In this document: in pieces, positions 36,396 to 39,627 of the stretch
Position numbering within the stretch: the first letter of the stretch is position 1
Layout of the letters: every line of letters begins with the position of its first letter
Source of the DNA: an uncultured Pelagibacteraceae bacterium
GTDB taxonomy: Bacteria > Pseudomonadota > Alphaproteobacteria > Pelagibacterales > Pelagibacteraceae
NCBI GenBank assembly: GCA_902524115.1
Contig: CABZCA010000003.1
Span: 1 to 39,627, forward strand
Direction of reading: 5' to 3'
DNA length: 39,627 bases
Program-made: the position numbers and the translations under genes
The notes under the pieces: generated by a model
Database searches by the model: none
What the model saw: the letters and a program-made list of their open reading frames with translations, nothing else
Told to the model about the DNA's origin: nothing

Positions 36396-36884
36396 ATGTT
36401 ACAAAAAATTAATAAATCTTTAAATAATCTTTATAATTTCTCAGGATATATCGCAGCTTTTTTTTTAATTTTGATAGCAGTTTTTATTTTAACTGGAATT
36501 GCCTCAAGAATGTTTGGTTTTTATATAAGAGGTTTAGCTGAGTATTCTGGTTACTGTATGGCAGCTTCCTCATTTTTTGCTCTTTCATACACTTTTGTAA
36601 ATGGAGGCCATATCAGAATCACATTATTTTTAGAAAAGGCCACAGATTTAAGAAAAAAGTTTCTAGAAATTTGGTGTTTAAGTGTTGCATCTATTTTTTC
36701 AGGATACATGGCCTTTTATTTTCTAAAAATGTTAAAGATATCTTATGAGTTTCAAGAAAGAAGTGAAGGTGCTGATGAAATTTTAATTTGGATACCTCAA
36801 TGTAGTGTATCAATTGGTTCATTATTATTTTTTATATGTGTCTTTCATCAATTAATTTTAAGAATAGTTAATAAGTATGATTGA
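36396..36884 (+). CDS. dctQ: TRAP transporter small membrane subunit
   Basis: The protein has 162 residues and four hydrophobic spans, typical of DctQ. The first span begins YNFSGYIAAFFLILIAVFIL and the region RGLAEYSGYCMAASSFFALSYTFVNGGHIRITLFLEK is characteristic. The start has no Shine-Dalgarno because the terminator T-run directly precedes it. It overlaps dctM by 8 bp (36877-36884). Confidence 0.88.
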   Translation: MLQKINKSLNNLYNFSGYIAAFFLILIAVFILTGIASRMFGFYIRGLAEYSGYCMAASSFFALSYTFVNGGHIRITLFLEKATDLRKKFLEIWCLSVASIFSGYMAFYFLKMLKISYEFQERSEGADEILIWIPQCSVSIGSLLFFICVFHQLILRIVNKYD

Positions 36885-38187
36885 AATTTTATTAGCATTT
36901 TTTTTTATTAGTGTTTTACTGTTTTTTTTAGGATCTGGTATATGGGTAGCCATCAGTATGGTTGGCGTATCTTCAATAGGCATGATTTTGTTTACTTCTA
37001 GACCAGTAGGAGATGCGATGGCCACAACAATATGGGGAGCTTCATCATCGTGGACACTAACAGCATTACCATTATTTGTGTGGATGGGTGAAATTCTTTT
37101 TAGAACTAAATTATCAGAAAATTTATTTGAGGGATTGGCACCATGGCTTCAGAAGTTACCAGGAGGTTTGATACATGTTAACGTTGTTGGTTGTGCTTTG
37201 TTTGCCGCTATCTCTGGATCATCTGCCGCAACAGTTGCTACAGTTGGAAAAATGTCAATTCCAGAACTAAGAAAAAGAAAATATCCTGAAAAAATTTTGC
37301 TTGGAAGTTTGGCAGGGTCAGGAACATTAGGTCTTTTAATTCCACCTTCAATAATTTTAATTATTTATGGTGTAACTGTTCAAGAATCAATTGCAAAACT
37401 TTTTATAGCCGGAATAATTCCAGGTATAATGATTGCTCTAATCTTTATGGGCTATGTAATTGTTTGGTCTTTATTAAATAAAAATAAAATGCCAACTAAT
37501 TATGAAAACTTTTCATTTTTAAATAAACTAGGTAAATCCAAACAATTAATTCCAGTCATTTTATTAATACTCGGAGTTATAGGTTCAATTTATACTGGTA
37601 TAGCAACAGCAACTGAGGCTGCATCTTTAGGTGTAGTTGGAGCTTTAATTCTGTCTTATTTTCAAAAGAGCTTAACTTTAAAAACATTTAAAGACTCATT
37701 GCTTGGAGCAACTAAAACTTCATGTATGATTGCATTTATTTTAGCTGGGGCAACTTTCTTATCACTTGCCATGGGATTTACAGGTTTGCCCAGAAATCTA
37801 GCGTTGTGGATACAGAATATGGAGTTATCACCGTATGTGTTAATATTTGTATTAATGATTTTTTACATAATTCTTGGGATGTTTCTTGATGGAATTTCTG
37901 CAGTTGTTCTTACAATGGCAATAATTGAACCAATGATAAGGCAGGCAGGCTTCGATATGATTTGGTTTGGAATATTTTTAGTTATTGTTGTAGAAATGGC
38001 TCAAATTACACCACCTGTTGGTTTTAATCTATTTGTTCTCCAAGGAATGGCTAACAAAGATATGGGGTTCATAGCAAAAAGTGCTTTTCCATTATTTTTA
38101 TTAATGATTTTTGCAGTTCTATTGATTGTACTGTTCCCGCAAATCGCTTTATGGATGCCCGAGCAAATGATTCAAAACATCAATTAG
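36877..38187 (+). CDS. dctM: TRAP transporter large permease subunit
   Basis: The protein has 436 residues and about twelve membrane helices in two inverted halves. AISGSSAATVATVGKMSIPELRKRKYPEKILLGSLAGSGTLGLLIPPSIILIIYG is the DctM hairpin region containing the Na+/substrate sites, echoed in the second half by GMFLDGISAVVLTMAI and QITPPVGFNLFVLQG. It imports the DctP ligand with Na+ co-transport. The stop shares four bases with the convergent TPR gene. Confidence 0.93.
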   Translation: MIEILLAFFFISVLLFFLGSGIWVAISMVGVSSIGMILFTSRPVGDAMATTIWGASSSWTLTALPLFVWMGEILFRTKLSENLFEGLAPWLQKLPGGLIHVNVVGCALFAAISGSSAATVATVGKMSIPELRKRKYPEKILLGSLAGSGTLGLLIPPSIILIIYGVTVQESIAKLFIAGIIPGIMIALIFMGYVIVWSLLNKNKMPTNYENFSFLNKLGKSKQLIPVILLILGVIGSIYTGIATATEAASLGVVGALILSYFQKSLTLKTFKDSLLGATKTSCMIAFILAGATFLSLAMGFTGLPRNLALWIQNMELSPYVLIFVLMIFYIILGMFLDGISAVVLTMAIIEPMIRQAGFDMIWFGIFLVIVVEMAQITPPVGFNLFVLQGMANKDMGFIAKSAFPLFLLMIFAVLLIVLFPQIALWMPEQMIQNIN

Positions 38188-38663
38188 TATTTTGATTTTT
38201 TTGTGCCTTCAATAATTTCTTTTAACTCTTGATACTCCTCACAATTACAGCTTTTCAAAATTTCCAACCTTTCTTTTGCTAAATTAATTCTGTTGGTTAC
38301 AACATATAATTCACCTAAGTACTCATTTATACCAACATGCTTTGGATCGACTTGCAAACCTAACAAATAATATTTTTCTCCTGCTTCGAAGTCCCCAAGT
38401 TTTCTAGTTGTAAAACCTAGGTAGTTTAGTGTATCAGCTTGTAAGGGTTTTTCTTTGTCGAGTTTTAATAAAATTTTTTGAGCTTTTTCATATCTTTTTA
38501 ATGCTTTATCCATTTTATTTTTAGACTCATATTTCTTGGCTGCTTCAATTATTTTAACAGCATTTTTATAGCTCGGTTTTTTATCTGAAGAACTTGTTCC
38601 AGCAGCAAAAGTTTCAACAGTTAAAAAAAAGAATATGAGAAGAGTAAATAGTTTTTTGATCAT
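38184..38663 (-). CDS. Secreted TPR-repeat protein
   Basis: The protein has 159 residues. A signal peptide (about 1-21, ending TFAAG) precedes a short low-complexity linker (TSSSDKK) and about three tetratricopeptide-like helical pairs: KNAVKIIEAAKKYESKNKMDKALKRYEKA, LQADTLNYLGFTTRKLGDFEAGEKYYLLGLQVDP, and GINEYLGELYVVTNRINLAKERLEILKSCNC. A paired-Cys CNCEE near the C-terminus may be a metal or disulfide site. It ends just before pxpA and shares that direction; the 2-bp gap suggests co-transcription. Function is unknown. Confidence 0.72.
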   Translation of the reverse strand: MIKKLFTLLIFFFLTVETFAAGTSSSDKKPSYKNAVKIIEAAKKYESKNKMDKALKRYEKAQKILLKLDKEKPLQADTLNYLGFTTRKLGDFEAGEKYYLLGLQVDPKHVGINEYLGELYVVTNRINLAKERLEILKSCNCEEYQELKEIIEGTKKSKY

Positions 38664-38665
38664 AA

Positions 38666-39439
38666 TTATATAAATTTTTTCATTTTATTTAGAGGCTTTA
38701 ATTTTAAATTATTTTTTATCAAATTTTCTCTTACCTGTTTTGCAGTAGAAAGAGAACTCGTGTTATCTCCATGTATGCAAATTGAATCGATTTCACAAGG
38801 TATTTGTTTTCCACTGTGACAATTAAGAGTTTGGTTTTTTACCATATTGAATACATGCTCTTTAGCTCTCTCAGGATCGATTATTAGGGCATGATCCTTA
38901 CTTCTTGACACAAGCGTTCCATCGTCTTCATAATTTCTATCTGCAAATATTTCACATGCAATTTTCATATTTAATTTTTTAGCTGCAATTTCCATTTTTG
39001 AACCTGTTGGAACTAAATAAATTATATCTTTATCAATACTATAAATAGTTTTTGCCAAAATTGTTGCTAGCTCAAGATCCTCACAAGCCATATTATTCAA
39101 GGCTCCATGTGGTTTAATATGAGAAACCTTTTCATCTAATTTAATGGCAATATTTTGCAAAATTTCATATTGATCTATTAAAAGTTTAGAAATCTCATCA
39201 GCACCAAGATTAATCCGTTTTCTTCCAAAGTTTTCTGGATCATTGAAAGATGGATGTGCGCCAATACTTACATTATTTTGCCTTGAAATCTCTACAACTT
39301 CTCTCATAGTTTTCTCATCTCCAGCGTGGTACCCACAAGCCACATTTGCAGAGTTTACTATTTTGAGTAAATCGGGATCATTCTCATTTGAATGATGCTT
39401 TGATTTTTCACCTAAATCACAATTTAAATTAATTTCCAT
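38666..39439 (-). CDS. pxpA: 5-oxoprolinase subunit A (LamB/YcsF family)
   Basis: The protein has 257 residues. INLNCDLGE, NSANVACGYHAGDEKTM, GAHPSFNDPENFGRKRI, and SHIKPHGALNNMA are standard LamB/YcsF (PxpA) motifs. With PxpB and PxpC it hydrolyses the damage product 5-oxoproline to glutamate with ATP. I chose ATG 39439 because the motif MEINLNCDLGE is the family start; an in-frame ATG at 39463 would overlap the divergent gene's leader. A TATACT-like element lies close to the start, so any leader is short. Confidence 0.9.
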   Translation of the reverse strand: MEINLNCDLGEKSKHHSNENDPDLLKIVNSANVACGYHAGDEKTMREVVEISRQNNVSIGAHPSFNDPENFGRKRINLGADEISKLLIDQYEILQNIAIKLDEKVSHIKPHGALNNMACEDLELATILAKTIYSIDKDIIYLVPTGSKMEIAAKKLNMKIACEIFADRNYEDDGTLVSRSKDHALIIDPERAKEHVFNMVKNQTLNCHSGKQIPCEIDSICIHGDNTSSLSTAKQVRENLIKNNLKLKPLNKMKKFI

Positions 39440-39466
39440 ACTATAAAGCTTAAAGTATAACATGAC

Positions 39467-39627
39467 ATGATTAAAAATATATCAAATCTTGGTGACGCAG
39501 CATTGTACTGTGACTTTGGTACTGAGGTAAATAAAGAAATAAACAGAAATGTTATAAATTATTTTAATAATTTAAGAGATAGTAATTTTTTAGGTATTAC
39601 AAATATTACACCAAGTTATAATAAACT
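39467..39627 (+). CDS. pxpB: 5-oxoprolinase subunit B (KipI-like), 3' truncated
   Basis: The frame from ATG 39467 runs to the window end without a stop and gives 53 codons. SNLGDAALYCDFGTEVNKEINRNV and the later LGITNITPSYNK match the N-terminus of KipI/allophanate hydrolase subunit 1-like PxpB. It is divergent from pxpA with 27 bp between their ATGs. The truncated gene presumably continues into pxpC beyond the window. Confidence 0.75.
   Translation, partial: MIKNISNLGDAALYCDFGTEVNKEINRNVINYFNNLRDSNFLGITNITPSYNK

Overview
The window is very AT-rich and densely packed, with short intergenic gaps, many 1-4 nt gene overlaps and several non-ATG starts. Gene content points to a streamlined marine alphaproteobacterium of the SAR11 clade (Pelagibacterales). 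The main clues are a proteorhodopsin followed by ferredoxin and a ferredoxin reductase, a GTTC-N7-GTTC LexA-type box, a eukaryote-type isocitrate dehydrogenase, and a tripartite TRAP importer. I saw no tRNA, rRNA, CRISPR array, insertion sequence or prophage, and no gene-free stretch longer than about 215 bp.

Layout: 1-630 is the 3' end of an AsmA-like protein. 627-6594 holds central metabolism: fumarase (fumC), a MazG-like NTP pyrophosphohydrolase, YgfZ, dihydroorotase, and a PrpE-type acyl-CoA synthetase. 6807-9608 is a light and redox block: proteorhodopsin with a blue-tuning Gln, its terminator, then a translationally coupled ferredoxin, FNR-type reductase and glutathione transferase. A zinc-finger-poor DksA lies at 9605-10021 on the minus strand.

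10101-17185 is the least understood part. It is one co-directional run of an ArnT-like lipid-linked sugar transferase, a 41-residue membrane micropeptide, a DPM-like glycosyltransferase with a membrane tail, a DUF1800 protein, a Tat-exported DUF1501 protein, a secreted clan-A glycoside hydrolase-like protein, and a secreted lectin/polysaccharide-lyase-like protein. It reads as an envelope or extracellular glycan assembly and processing locus, and is my best candidate for an undescribed system.

17182-18832 is umuDC with a well-placed SOS box. 18998-22095 carries two GFA-type zinc proteins, a glycerate kinase-like P-loop kinase and a TolC channel. recA, alaS and icd follow (22204-27297). 27376-29723 couples phosphatidylserine decarboxylase and synthase to a GT8-like glycosyltransferase. 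29724-34654 holds rlmE, a guaB lacking CBS domains, a secreted TPR protein, guaA, gloA and panB. 34651-38187 has a TerC-family membrane protein and a TRAP transporter dctPQM with a terminator hairpin between dctP and dctQM. The right end has a TPR lipoprotein-like protein and a divergent 5-oxoprolinase pair, pxpA and the truncated pxpB.

Overall architecture: intrinsic terminators were seen only after proteorhodopsin, recA and dctP, presumably strongly expressed genes. Five of the eight convergent gene pairs share a single TTAA or TTAG tetranucleotide that supplies both stop codons, leaving no room for terminators.
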